Counted from the stretch's first letter, positions 1-6,699 are shown. The stretch is DNA of 15,164 bases from Pseudonocardiales bacterium (GCA_030840415.1 JAVEEO010000028.1:1-15164); one strand, 5' to 3'. Made by a program: numbers and translations. The notes: generated by a model not told the origin, from the letters alone.

Positions 1-416
1 ACGCTGCTGCGCAGGTCGGCGCCGGTGCCGGCGGTCGGCTCGGTGAGGGTGAAGGCCACCTTGATCTCGCCGCTGACCTGCGGCAGCACGAACCGCTCGC
101 GCTGGGCGTCGGTGGCGAACTGGTCCATCGAGCGCCACACGCCGTTGCAGACGTGCACGATCATCCGGACCGAGGCGTGCGACATCGAGACCAGTTCCAG
201 CACCTCGAGGTAGCGGGAGAACGGGATGCCCCGGCCGCCGTAGGCCTCGGGTGCCGCCAGCCGCAGGTAGCCGCGCTCGCGCAGGTCGGCCCACAGCTTG
301 TCGGGCACCGCCCGGGCCTGCTCGATCTCGGCCGCGTACTCCTCGCCGGGGCCGCGGACGAAGGCCTCGACCTCGGCCAGCAGGGCCTGGAACCCGGGCT
401 CGTCGAACTGTGTCAC
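1..416 (-). CDS. Acyl-CoA dehydrogenase family flavoprotein, N-terminal part
   Basis: The gene starts at a GTG at 416 and runs off the left edge, so only about 138 residues are visible. They hold the N-terminal helical domain and the start of the middle strand domain, including a region reading AFTLTEPTAGTGADL, which matches the FAD/substrate-binding signature of acyl-CoA dehydrogenases (usual pattern: LTEP.aGSD). The catalytic Glu lies beyond the edge. The start overlaps the stop of the preceding ligase fusion by four bases (GTGA), so the two are probably translationally coupled. The family oxidises acyl-CoA at C2-C3 with FAD. Relatives in cyclohexanecarboxylate metabolism act on alicyclic CoA esters, and one in cyclohexanecarboxyl-CoA biosynthesis is reported to act as an FAD-dependent dehydratase. 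The neighbouring EPSPS-ligase fusion suggests a ring substrate here, but that is inference. The family call is secure; the substrate is not. Confidence 0.88.
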   Translation of the reverse strand, partial: MTQFDEPGFQALLAEVEAFVRGPGEEYAAEIEQARAVPDKLWADLRERGYLRLAAPEAYGGRGIPFSRYLEVLELVSMSHASVRMIVHVCNGVWRSMDQFATDAQRERFVLPQVSGEIKVAFTLTEPTAGTGADLRSS

Positions 417-3397
417 GGCTGTACCTCTCGCTTGATCCGTTCGCGGAGCAGGTACTTCTGCACCTTGCCCGCCGGGTTCCTCGGCAGCTCGGCCACCAGC
501 TCCAGCCGCTCCGGCCAGTAGTGTATGGACACCTGCCGGGCGTCCAGGAACTGCTGCAGCGCCGCCAGATCGAGCGGGGCGCCGGCTGCCTCGGCCACCA
601 CCTCGGCCACCACGAAGGCACAGGCCCGCTCGCCGAGCCGCGGGTCGGGCATCGCGACGATGGCCACCTCGCGGATCGCCGGGTGCTCGTGCAGCAACTG
701 CTCGATCTCGGCGACCGGCACCTTCTCGCCACCCCGGTTGATCACGTCCTTGACCCGGCCGGTGAACCGGACGTAGCCGGACTCGGAGATCACCGCCAGG
801 TCACCGCTGCGATACCAGCCGTCCGGGGTCAGCGCCTCGGCGGTCAGATCCGGACGGTCGAGGTAGCCGGCGAACAGGCAGCCACTGGTGATCTCGAAGT
901 TGCCCTCCTGACCCGGGCCGAGCACGTTGCCCTCGTCGTCGACCACCCGGACGCCCACCCCGGCCAGCGCGCGACCGTCAGTTCCCCACACCAGCGCGGG
1001 CTCGTCGCCCGGTGCGGCCAGGGTGCCCAGGCAGGTCTCGGTGGTGCCCCAGGCGCCGCACACCGCCGCGTCCAGCAGCCGGGTGGCCCGCTCGGCCAGT
1101 GCCCGGGGGACCGCGGTGCCGGTGGCCACGAAGATCCGCAGGCGTTCGGGCCGCTGCCCGGTCTCGGCCACCGCGGTCACCAGGTCGGCCAGGAACGGGG
1201 TGGCCGCCTGCACGAAGCTGGGCTGCCAGCGGTGCATTGCGGTCAGCGCGGCCCGGCCGTGCCAGATCGGCTGCAGCACCTGCGCGACCCCCAGCGACCA
1301 GGCCAGCCACATGCCGTACAGGTAGCCGGTCTGGTGCGCCAGCGGGGACGGGATGAACACCCGGTCGGCACGGCTCAGGCCCAGGTGTTCGATCTCCATC
1401 CCGACCGCCCGGGTCAGCGACTCCATCCGGTGCAACACGCCCTTGGGCTCGCCGGAGGTGCCGGAGGTGAACAGCAATTGGGCCAGCGCGCCAGGTGCCG
1501 GGCGCCGCCCATCGAGCCCTGCCGGGTCCACCGCGGCAGCGCCGGCCAGCTCGGCGTAGCGGTGCCAGCGCACCCGGCCCGCGGGCAGCGGCCGGCCGCC
1601 GCCCACCACCAGGACGTGCTCCACCGGCGGCGCGGCCGGCCCGGCGAGCAGCTCGGTGGTCTCGGCGAGGTGGTCGCGACCGCGGAACTCCTCGGGCACC
1701 ACCAGCACCCGGGCCGCCGACCGGGACAGCATGAAGCTCAGCTCACGCTGCCGGAAGATCGGCATCAGCGGGCAGCTCACCGCCCCGATCCGGGCGGTGG
1801 CCAGCGCCAGCACCACGAACTCCGTCCAGTTCGGCAGCTGCCATGCCACCGGCTCGCCGGGTGCCACGCCCAGGTCGAGCAGCACCGTCGCCAGCGCGTC
1901 GGCCTGGGCGTCCAGCTCCTGCCAGGTCAGCACCCGCTCGGGCCGCGACGGCGACGCGAGTTCGACCACCGCGGTCTCGGTCGGGCACTCGCTGGCCCAC
2001 CGGCGCACCTGCGCGTCGATGGCGACTCCTGCCAGCGCGTCGGGGTCGAAGGCCGCCGGTAATCCGACGGGCCGCCGGGCGGAGGGCCGGCCGGCCGAGG
2101 CGCGCACCGATGCCATCGTCATGCCGATCGAGTTCATCTCGTCCAGGAAGCGCGGGTAGGAGATCTTGTAGGCGTTCGGATAGGTCAGCCGGCTCTCGCC
2201 GTCGGCCCGGGACGCCGCAATCGCCAGCGCCATCAGCACCCGGTGGTCGTTGTAGGCGGACAGGTCCGCGGGTGTCAGCGCCGCCACACCGGTGCACACC
2301 AGCCGGTCATCGCGCAGCTCCAGTTGGGCGCCCATCCGGTTGAGCTGCAGCATCGCCGCCACCCGGTCGGACTCCTTGAGCCGGACGTGCGCGACGTTGT
2401 CCAGCTCCGAGGTCCCGTCGGCGAGACTGGCCAGCACGCTCAGCACCGGCAGCATGTCCGGCACGGTGCGGCAGTCCACCGACACCGGTGACAGCCGCAG
2501 CCCGTCGTGGCTGACCCGCACGAAACCGGTCTCCGGATCGGACCGGATCGGCACGCCCATCCGGGTCAGGATGTCGAGCAGGTCAGCCTCGGGATGGTCG
2601 GCCGCGGCGGCGGTCAGGCTGCGCAGGCCGCGGAACAGCACGTCGGACGGGTGCAGCGCGGTGGCCGCCAGCCCGAACGCCGCGCAGCCGATGTCGGGCG
2701 GCAACTGGACGGTCGCGGCGTGCGGCTGCTGGTTGCCCTCGATCGCGAAGGACCGGCCGTCCGGGCCCACCTCGACGGCCAGCCCGAACTGGCCCATCAT
2801 CGCGATCGTCAGGTCCACGTAGGAGCGCTCGTTGAAGGCCCCGGTGACCTCGATCAGGCTGGAGCCGGTCGCGAACGGTGCCAGCAGCAGCAGCCCGGAG
2901 ATCCACTGCGACAGGGTGCCCGGGATGCTCACCCGGCCGCCGGTGGGCCGGTGCGGGGCGACGGAGATCGGCGGCGTCCCGGTGGCCGAGTCCAGCCGCA
3001 CCCCGAGGGCGGTCAGCGCGTCCAGCAGCGGCCGGATCGGCCGGCGCTGGAAGTACTTCTGCCCGACGATGGTGACCGGCGCGTCGGCCAGCGCGGCCAG
3101 CGGCGTCAGGAAGTACAGCGTGGTGCCCGAACTGCCGACCGAGACGTACTCGCCCCGGGGGTGGTACTGCCCGCCGCGCACGCAGAAGGTGTCGCCGTCG
3201 GTTTCGATGGCGGTGCCCAGCCGGCGCAGCGCGCGGATCGTGTAGCCGACGTGGCCGGCGTCGGACAGGCCGTGGATCCGGCTGGTGCCCGGCGCCAGCG
3301 AGGCCAGCAGCAGCGCGCGGTGCGCGTGGTACTTCGAGACCGGGATGGTCAGCTCGCCGCCCAGCGGGCTGACCGACCCCTTGACCAGGAGCCGCAC
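413..3397 (-). CDS. Fusion protein: EPSP-synthase-like domain plus AMP-forming acyl-CoA/ACP ligase
   Basis: This is one uninterrupted 994-residue frame. Residues 1-421 are an EPSP synthase (AroA) fold. K22, R27, D314, K341/E342, R345, D384/R386 and K411 match the catalytic and PEP-binding set, but the usual PGSKS loop reads PVSKY. Residues about 450-994 are an adenylate-forming ligase: P-loop TSGTSGEPKG at 644-653, then GWYRSGDL and a C-terminal NPAGKVQK with catalytic K978. The stretch LPNW...PLMPIFRQRELSFML is typical of cyclohexanecarboxylate-CoA ligase-like enzymes. The start is the GTG at 3397, preceded by a strong GAGGAGGAG-type ribosome site; the frame stays open upstream to 3619 but there it only shadows the reductase gene. 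The gene lies 19 bases after the reductase stop and overlaps the dehydrogenase start. EPSPS homologues sit beside such ligases in shikimate-to-cyclohexanecarboxyl-CoA pathways, so a shikimate-like acid is a plausible substrate (inference). An Ala/Arg/Pro-rich linker spans about 428-450. A lost stop codon or sequencing error cannot be excluded. Confidence 0.9.
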   Translation of the reverse strand: MRLLVKGSVSPLGGELTIPVSKYHAHRALLLASLAPGTSRIHGLSDAGHVGYTIRALRRLGTAIETDGDTFCVRGGQYHPRGEYVSVGSSGTTLYFLTPLAALADAPVTIVGQKYFQRRPIRPLLDALTALGVRLDSATGTPPISVAPHRPTGGRVSIPGTLSQWISGLLLLAPFATGSSLIEVTGAFNERSYVDLTIAMMGQFGLAVEVGPDGRSFAIEGNQQPHAATVQLPPDIGCAAFGLAATALHPSDVLFRGLRSLTAAAADHPEADLLDILTRMGVPIRSDPETGFVRVSHDGLRLSPVSVDCRTVPDMLPVLSVLASLADGTSELDNVAHVRLKESDRVAAMLQLNRMGAQLELRDDRLVCTGVAALTPADLSAYNDHRVLMALAIAASRADGESRLTYPNAYKISYPRFLDEMNSIGMTMASVRASAGRPSARRPVGLPAAFDPDALAGVAIDAQVRRWASECPTETAVVELASPSRPERVLTWQELDAQADALATVLLDLGVAPGEPVAWQLPNWTEFVVLALATARIGAVSCPLMPIFRQRELSFMLSRSAARVLVVPEEFRGRDHLAETTELLAGPAAPPVEHVLVVGGGRPLPAGRVRWHRYAELAGAAAVDPAGLDGRRPAPGALAQLLFTSGTSGEPKGVLHRMESLTRAVGMEIEHLGLSRADRVFIPSPLAHQTGYLYGMWLAWSLGVAQVLQPIWHGRAALTAMHRWQPSFVQAATPFLADLVTAVAETGQRPERLRIFVATGTAVPRALAERATRLLDAAVCGAWGTTETCLGTLAAPGDEPALVWGTDGRALAGVGVRVVDDEGNVLGPGQEGNFEITSGCLFAGYLDRPDLTAEALTPDGWYRSGDLAVISESGYVRFTGRVKDVINRGGEKVPVAEIEQLLHEHPAIREVAIVAMPDPRLGERACAFVVAEVVAEAAGAPLDLAALQQFLDARQVSIHYWPERLELVAELPRNPAGKVQKYLLRERIKREVQP

Positions 3398-3399
3398 GT

Positions 3400-3410
3400 C
3401 TCCTCCTCTC
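3400..3410 (-). promoter_or_regulatory. Strong ribosome binding site for the EPSPS-ligase fusion
   Basis: On the minus strand this reads GAGAGGAGGAG just upstream of the GTG at 3397. It fixes that codon as the start and rules out the longer open frame that begins inside the upstream reductase gene. Confidence 0.7.
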
Positions 3411-3416
3411 GGTCCG

Positions 3417-4220
3417 TCAGGGCTTCGGCGGGGCAGGCGTGCCGACGCCGCCGGTGACCGCGTGCATGCCGCCGTCGGCGTGCAGCACCTGGCCGGTGGT
3501 CCAGCGCGACAGGTCCGACAGCAGGAACAGCACCGCGCCGACCACCCGGGCCGGGTCGTAGCGGTCCCAGCCCAGCGGCGCCCACCGCTCGTAGTAGTCG
3601 GCCAGGTCGCCGAAACCACCCACGCCGCGGGCCGACACCGTCTCGACCGGCCCGGCGGCCACCAGGTTCACCCGCACCCCGGACGGGCCGAGGTAGAGCG
3701 CCAGGTACTGGGCGATGGACTCCAGCGCGGTCTTGAACACGCCCATCCAGTCATAGCCGGGCAGCGCCCGCCGGGTGTCGACGGTCATCCCGACCACCGA
3801 GCCGCCGTGCTCGGCCCGGGCCAGCGCGGGCGCCAGCGCCTGGGCCAGCTGGCCGAAGGAGTACGCGGAGGTGCGGAAGCCGGCCAGCGCACTGGTGGCC
3901 GGGGTACTCAGGAACGCCTTGCCCAGGGCGTCGGAGGGCGCGAACGCGACGCTGTGCAGCACCCCGTCGAGCCGGTCCCAGCGCCCCACCTGCTCGGCCA
4001 CCGCCTCGAACCCGGCGTCGTCGGTGACGTCGAGTTCCAGCACGTCGGCGGGCTCGGGCAGCAGCCCGGCGGCCTTGCGGGTGATCCGCATCGCCCGGCC
4101 GAAGGAGGTCAGGGTGACCTGGGCGCCGGCCCGCTGCAGGGCCGCGGCGACGTGCCAGGCGATCGACTCGTCGTTGAGGACGCCGGTGACGAGGTACTTC
4201 CTGCCCGGGAGCCCGAGCAC
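3417..4220 (-). CDS. InhA/FabI-like enoyl-ACP (enoyl-CoA) reductase, SDR family
   Basis: A 267-residue short-chain dehydrogenase of the FabI/InhA branch, close to the usual length of about 260-270. The N-terminal nucleotide-binding segment reads VTGVLNDESIAWH, as in FabI. A DGVLHSVAFAP strand follows, then the active-site Y156-(6)-K163 in YDWMGVFK, the VRVNLVAAGP strand, and a C-terminal HADGGMHA. The order resembles mycobacterial InhA closely (YNWMTVAK, RSNLVAAGP). The family reduces 2-enoyl thioesters with NAD(P)H. The start is a GTG with GGAG about ten bases upstream. The gene sits 35 bases after the ACP gene and just before the EPSPS-ligase fusion, so it probably serves this pathway, reducing an enoyl or cyclohexenyl thioester on the neighbouring ACP or CoA. 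The role of ChcA, the cyclohexenylcarbonyl-CoA reductase, is a plausible parallel. That it is instead the housekeeping FabI is less likely given the operon. Confidence 0.9.
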   Translation of the reverse strand: MLGLPGRKYLVTGVLNDESIAWHVAAALQRAGAQVTLTSFGRAMRITRKAAGLLPEPADVLELDVTDDAGFEAVAEQVGRWDRLDGVLHSVAFAPSDALGKAFLSTPATSALAGFRTSAYSFGQLAQALAPALARAEHGGSVVGMTVDTRRALPGYDWMGVFKTALESIAQYLALYLGPSGVRVNLVAAGPVETVSARGVGGFGDLADYYERWAPLGWDRYDPARVVGAVLFLLSDLSRWTTGQVLHADGGMHAVTGGVGTPAPPKP

Positions 4221-4255
4221 CGTCCGATCTCCGCTTCCGGACCCGGCAGCCCCGC

Positions 4256-4510
4256 TCAGCCGGCTGCGGGCCGCTCGGTGACGATCCGGTCGACGAGCTG
4301 GCCGAGGGTGAGGCCGACCAGGTCCCGGCGCGGGATCTCCACGCCGTAGTCCCGCTTGATCGAGGTCATCAGGTCCGCGACGTCGAGGGAGTCGATGTCG
4401 AGGTCGTCGAACCGCGCGTCGGCGCTGATCGCATCCTGCTCGACACCGAGGTCGACGAGCTCGGAATTGAGGAACTCCTGAACGGCGTTCGAGTCGACTT
4501 CCTGCGGCAT
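4256..4510 (-). CDS. Free-standing acyl carrier protein
   Basis: An 84-residue acidic protein with the carrier-protein fold: an amphipathic N-terminal helix, then LDIDSLDVADL with S41 as the expected 4'-phosphopantetheine site, then a third and fourth helix (YGVEIP..DLVGLTLGQLVDRI). The start is an ATG at 4510 with AAGGG about ten bases upstream. It lies between the radical SAM gene (40 bases) and the enoyl reductase (35 bases) in the same operon. It would carry the pathway intermediate as a thioester. The ligase domain downstream could load it, and PptT, encoded at 10000 on the other strand, could convert it to the holo form. Its partner enzymes are not proven. The family call is secure. Confidence 0.95.
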   Translation of the reverse strand: MPQEVDSNAVQEFLNSELVDLGVEQDAISADARFDDLDIDSLDVADLMTSIKRDYGVEIPRRDLVGLTLGQLVDRIVTERPAAG

Positions 4511-4530
4511 GTGGGGGATTCCCTTCGGTT

Positions 4531-4563
4531 GGACGGCGGCTGGACGGCGGCTAGACGGCGGCG
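4531..4563. repeat. Tandem 11-bp repeat, about three copies, at the radical SAM stop codon
   Basis: On the plus strand GGACGGCGGCT occurs at 4531-4541 and 4542-4552, followed by a degenerate copy AGACGGCGGCG at 4553-4563. The radical SAM stop (TAG on the minus strand, 4551-4553) lies at the joint of the second and third copies. The equivalent position in the other copies would read CAG. The unit is not a multiple of three, so copy-number change would alter the C-terminus and the gap to the ACP gene. Confidence 0.8.
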
Positions 4564-5702
4564 AGCGGGCGGCGGGCGAAGTTGGGCGAGTGGCGCTGGG
4601 ACCAGTACCACTGCCGCCAGTAGGCCTCGGTCAGCTCGACCCAGGTCTGCAGCGTCTCGCCGCTGTCCAGGAACCGGTTGAGGCTGACCGCGAGCCAGGT
4701 GTAGACGGCCTGGCTGTCCCGGCAGCCCCCGCAGTCGCCGGAGGTGCAGCAGAACTGCACCGTCTGGTAGTCGGCGCCGTAGACGGCGAACCCGTCGATC
4801 ACCGGGTGACCGTTGGCCACCCGGTCGGCGTGCTCGGGCAGGCCGACGCTGATGCTCGGGCAGACGTCGTAGCCGAACCGGCCGCCCCAGTGGGTGCGTC
4901 CGGTGATCAGCGTTTCGATGAAGTACGGGTGCGAGACCACCACCTCGGGGTAGGCCTGCTTGACCCGCAGCGCCTCGGCCAGCGTCCGCTTCTCGTTCTC
5001 GATGTGCAGCGGGTGGTCGGTGCCGTGTTCTGAGTAGAAGTTGAACGTCACCTGGTTGCCGTTGTCGCCGATCGCGGCCACCGTGGGCTCGACGTACTGC
5101 AGGCCGTCCTCGGACAGCGCGAAGACGAAGGTCACCCGCGGGTCGTCCTTGTAGTGCCCCAGTGCCTTCTGGAAGAGGCCGGTGAACGCCGAGCCGTTGA
5201 CCCGGTGGGCGCGCAGGTCGTCATCGAGCGGGCCGCCGCCGAACAGGCTGATCGCCACCGCGACGTTCTCGAAGCCGGCCCTGGGCAGCGGCCGCAGCCC
5301 GTTGGAGGAGATGGTGATGTAGGGCAGCTTCCCGACGAACGGCTCGACCCGGTTGAGCACCAGGGTCGGCTCGCCGCCGATCAGGGTGGCCTGGGTGACC
5401 CCGTCGGCGACCAGCTTGTCGACGAAGGCCCTGATCACGCCGGGGTCCGAGGTCTCGGGGACGGCGGTGTCGAAACCGCCCTCGAAGTACCAGCAGCCCT
5501 TGCAGCGGATGTTGCAGGTGGTGGTCAGGTGCACCTCGCAGGCCTTGACCCGGCGGTTCATGTCCCGGATCACCTGCACCCGCTCGGCCAGGTCGGGCCG
5601 GTCGGCCAGCAGCGCCCGCAGCGTGGCCTTGGACTCGCGCCGGTCGGGCTCGGGGGGCTGGGGGGAGCGGGGGGTACCGAGCCGCAGCGGGACGGATGCC
5701 AT
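4551..5702 (-). CDS. Radical SAM protein with a Cys-rich C-terminal region
   Basis: A 383-residue protein. C63-x3-C67-x2-C70, in TTTCNIRCKGCWYF, is the canonical radical SAM [4Fe-4S] motif, and GGEP at 109-112 is the SAM-binding motif. C281 plus C318, C319, C324 and C327 near the C-terminus could ligate an auxiliary cluster, as in SPASM/twitch-type enzymes, though the spacing does not match a form I recognise. The C-terminal tail is rich in Trp and Tyr. The start is the ATG at 5702, with GAGGGAG upstream inside the end of the diiron gene; three bases separate the two genes, so they are probably coupled. Codons 9-17 include three runs of six C. The position between a diiron oxygenase and an ACP suggests a ring or acyl modification on a carrier-bound substrate, which is inference. 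I do not recognise the subfamily. Confidence 0.87.
   Translation of the reverse strand: MASVPLRLGTPRSPQPPEPDRRESKATLRALLADRPDLAERVQVIRDMNRRVKACEVHLTTTCNIRCKGCWYFEGGFDTAVPETSDPGVIRAFVDKLVADGVTQATLIGGEPTLVLNRVEPFVGKLPYITISSNGLRPLPRAGFENVAVAISLFGGGPLDDDLRAHRVNGSAFTGLFQKALGHYKDDPRVTFVFALSEDGLQYVEPTVAAIGDNGNQVTFNFYSEHGTDHPLHIENEKRTLAEALRVKQAYPEVVVSHPYFIETLITGRTHWGGRFGYDVCPSISVGLPEHADRVANGHPVIDGFAVYGADYQTVQFCCTSGDCGGCRDSQAVYTWLAVSLNRFLDSGETLQTWVELTEAYWRQWYWSQRHSPNFARRPLAAV
5652..5674 (+). other. Three G6 runs (C6 in the radical SAM mRNA)
   Basis: The plus strand has GGGGGG at 5652-5657, 5660-5665 and 5669-5674. On the coding strand these are C6 runs in the Pro-rich N-terminus of the radical SAM gene (PRSPQPPEP). 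Such runs are prone to slippage and sequencing error, and the G strand could fold into a quadruplex. The gene's frame is intact as given. Confidence 0.6.
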
Positions 5703-5705
5703 GGC

Positions 5706-6443
5706 TCAGACTCCCTCGGTGACCGGGACGCGCAGTCCCAGGTTGGTGATGCGCTGGGACACGGTCTTGATCCACTCGTCGCGGGCCTGGGCGTTGGTGG
5801 TCTTGCGCAGCCCGTACCGGATCGCGAGCTCGGCCTTCTTGGAGTTCGGGTTGCCGAACACCCCGATGAAGGTCGGCCACAGCCGGTCCACCGCCGCCTG
5901 CAGTTGCTCGCGGCCCTCCTCGGTTGCGGCCAGGTTGCGGCACACCCGGGCGCCGTGCGCGATGTGGACCCGCTCGTCCAGGATGATGGTGCGCACCGCC
6001 TCGGCCCAGGGCTTGTAGCTCGAGTCGGCGAACTCGCGGATCATCAGCAGCGCGGCCTCCTCGCCGATGTAGGAGAACACCCCGCGCTCGGCCCAGGTGG
6101 TGCAGGTGTGCAGGCCCTGGTCGGCGAACAGGTTGCGGTCCTCCAGGCGCTGGGTCTCCATGTAGGTGGTGTCGACCCCGATGTCGGCGAGGATCCGCTT
6201 GCCGATCTTGTAGTGGTCGTACTCCTCGACCGCGCGCTCGGCGCAGACCTGCCGTTCCTCGGCGTTGGGCGCCATCGGCAGGAACATCATGGTGTAGTCG
6301 TCGCCGCCGGAGAGCTCGCCCTCACTGTTGATCATGACCTGGCTGATCAACATCTTCTGGTACATCTTGGGTGCGCGGTGGAATTCCTCCGGCGTCCGCA
6401 CCACGATCTCTTCGTCGTCGAGAATCGCGACTTGCTGGGTCAC
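5706..6443 (-). CDS. PaaA-like diiron oxygenase, stand-alone
   Basis: A 245-residue ferritin-like protein that aligns by eye with PaaA, the catalytic subunit of phenylacetyl-CoA epoxidase. Matching landmarks are YQKMLISQ...SEGELSG, a second helix AVEEYDHYKIG, TWAERGVFSYIGEEAALL, IILDERVHIAHG and the C-terminal LWPTFIGVFG. The predicted diiron ligands are E43, E74, H77, E128, E157 and H160, all present. It is shorter than E. coli PaaA (about 309 residues), and no PaaB, C, D or E partner is visible. The start is a GTG at 6443 with a GGGGAGGG ribosome site, and it is the first gene of the operon. The family activates O2 at a diiron centre to oxidise ring thioesters. Here a carrier-bound, perhaps shikimate-derived, ring is a reasonable guess. 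An N-oxygenase or another diiron activity is possible. Confidence 0.82.
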   Translation of the reverse strand: MTQQVAILDDEEIVVRTPEEFHRAPKMYQKMLISQVMINSEGELSGGDDYTMMFLPMAPNAEERQVCAERAVEEYDHYKIGKRILADIGVDTTYMETQRLEDRNLFADQGLHTCTTWAERGVFSYIGEEAALLMIREFADSSYKPWAEAVRTIILDERVHIAHGARVCRNLAATEEGREQLQAAVDRLWPTFIGVFGNPNSKKAELAIRYGLRKTTNAQARDEWIKTVSQRITNLGLRVPVTEGV

Positions 6444-6537
6444 GTCACCCTCCCCTGCCGACCAGGCCCGCCCGCGGACGTGCCGCGAGGTGTGCCCGGA
6501 AACCGCCGTTACCGCTTGTCATCCGGCAGCCAGCAGG

Positions 6538-6552
6538 TTGTCGAACCGACAA
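6538..6552. promoter_or_regulatory. Perfect inverted repeat, candidate operator of the biosynthetic operon
   Basis: TTGTCG-AAC-CGACAA is a perfect 6-3-6 inverted repeat. It lies 95 bases upstream of the diiron gene start and just downstream of a leftward TAGCAT -10-like box at 6565-6570, so it would sit near +6 to +20 of that transcript, a common operator position for a repressor. No cognate regulator is encoded next to it in this window. Confidence 0.45.
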
Positions 6553-6564
6553 TTGGTCTCGGGC

Positions 6565-6570
6565 ATGCTA
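6565..6570 (-). promoter_or_regulatory. Candidate -10 box for the biosynthetic operon
   Basis: The minus strand reads TAGCAT here, fitting the actinobacterial TANNNT -10 pattern. No good -35 box is seen at the usual spacing. Transcription from here would leave a leader of about 115 bases before the GTG at 6443. Confidence 0.35.
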
Positions 6571-6663
6571 TCAGCCGACTCGGGCCTCACAGGGGGATAA
6601 ATCCGGTGGCCGGGGCAGCAAAGCCGGCTGGTCGGTTCGACCCCTCGGGCGCCGCCGGTTGCC

Positions 6664-6696
6664 TAGGATGGCGGGCAGCGACTGGCAAAGGAGGCC
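6664..6696 (+). promoter_or_regulatory. -10 box and ribosome binding site of the lipoprotein gene
   Basis: TAGGAT at 6664-6669 fits the TANNNT -10 pattern. AAAGGAGG at 6688-6695 is a near-perfect Shine-Dalgarno about five bases before the GTG at 6700, which settles the start. Confidence 0.55.
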
Positions 6697-6699
6697 ATC

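Larger units (their letters stand above)
6444..6699. other. Divergent intergenic region between the biosynthetic operon and the lipoprotein gene
   Basis: About 256 bases with no convincing gene. It holds a leftward -10-like hexamer and an inverted repeat, listed separately, and the -10 and ribosome site of the lipoprotein. The left 90 bases would be a long 5' leader for the operon; I see no riboswitch class that I recognise in it. Confidence 0.6.

Noticed and set aside
251..2062. 603-codon plus-strand open frame opposite the ligase gene
   Set aside because: It is an antisense shadow of high-GC coding DNA, rich in Arg, His, Gly and Pro with no domain; the minus strand encodes a clear ligase and EPSPS-like protein.
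3398..3619. N-terminal extension of the EPSPS-ligase fusion to 3619
   Set aside because: This part overlaps the InhA-like gene out of frame, its translation resembles nothing, and a strong ribosome site supports the GTG at 3397.
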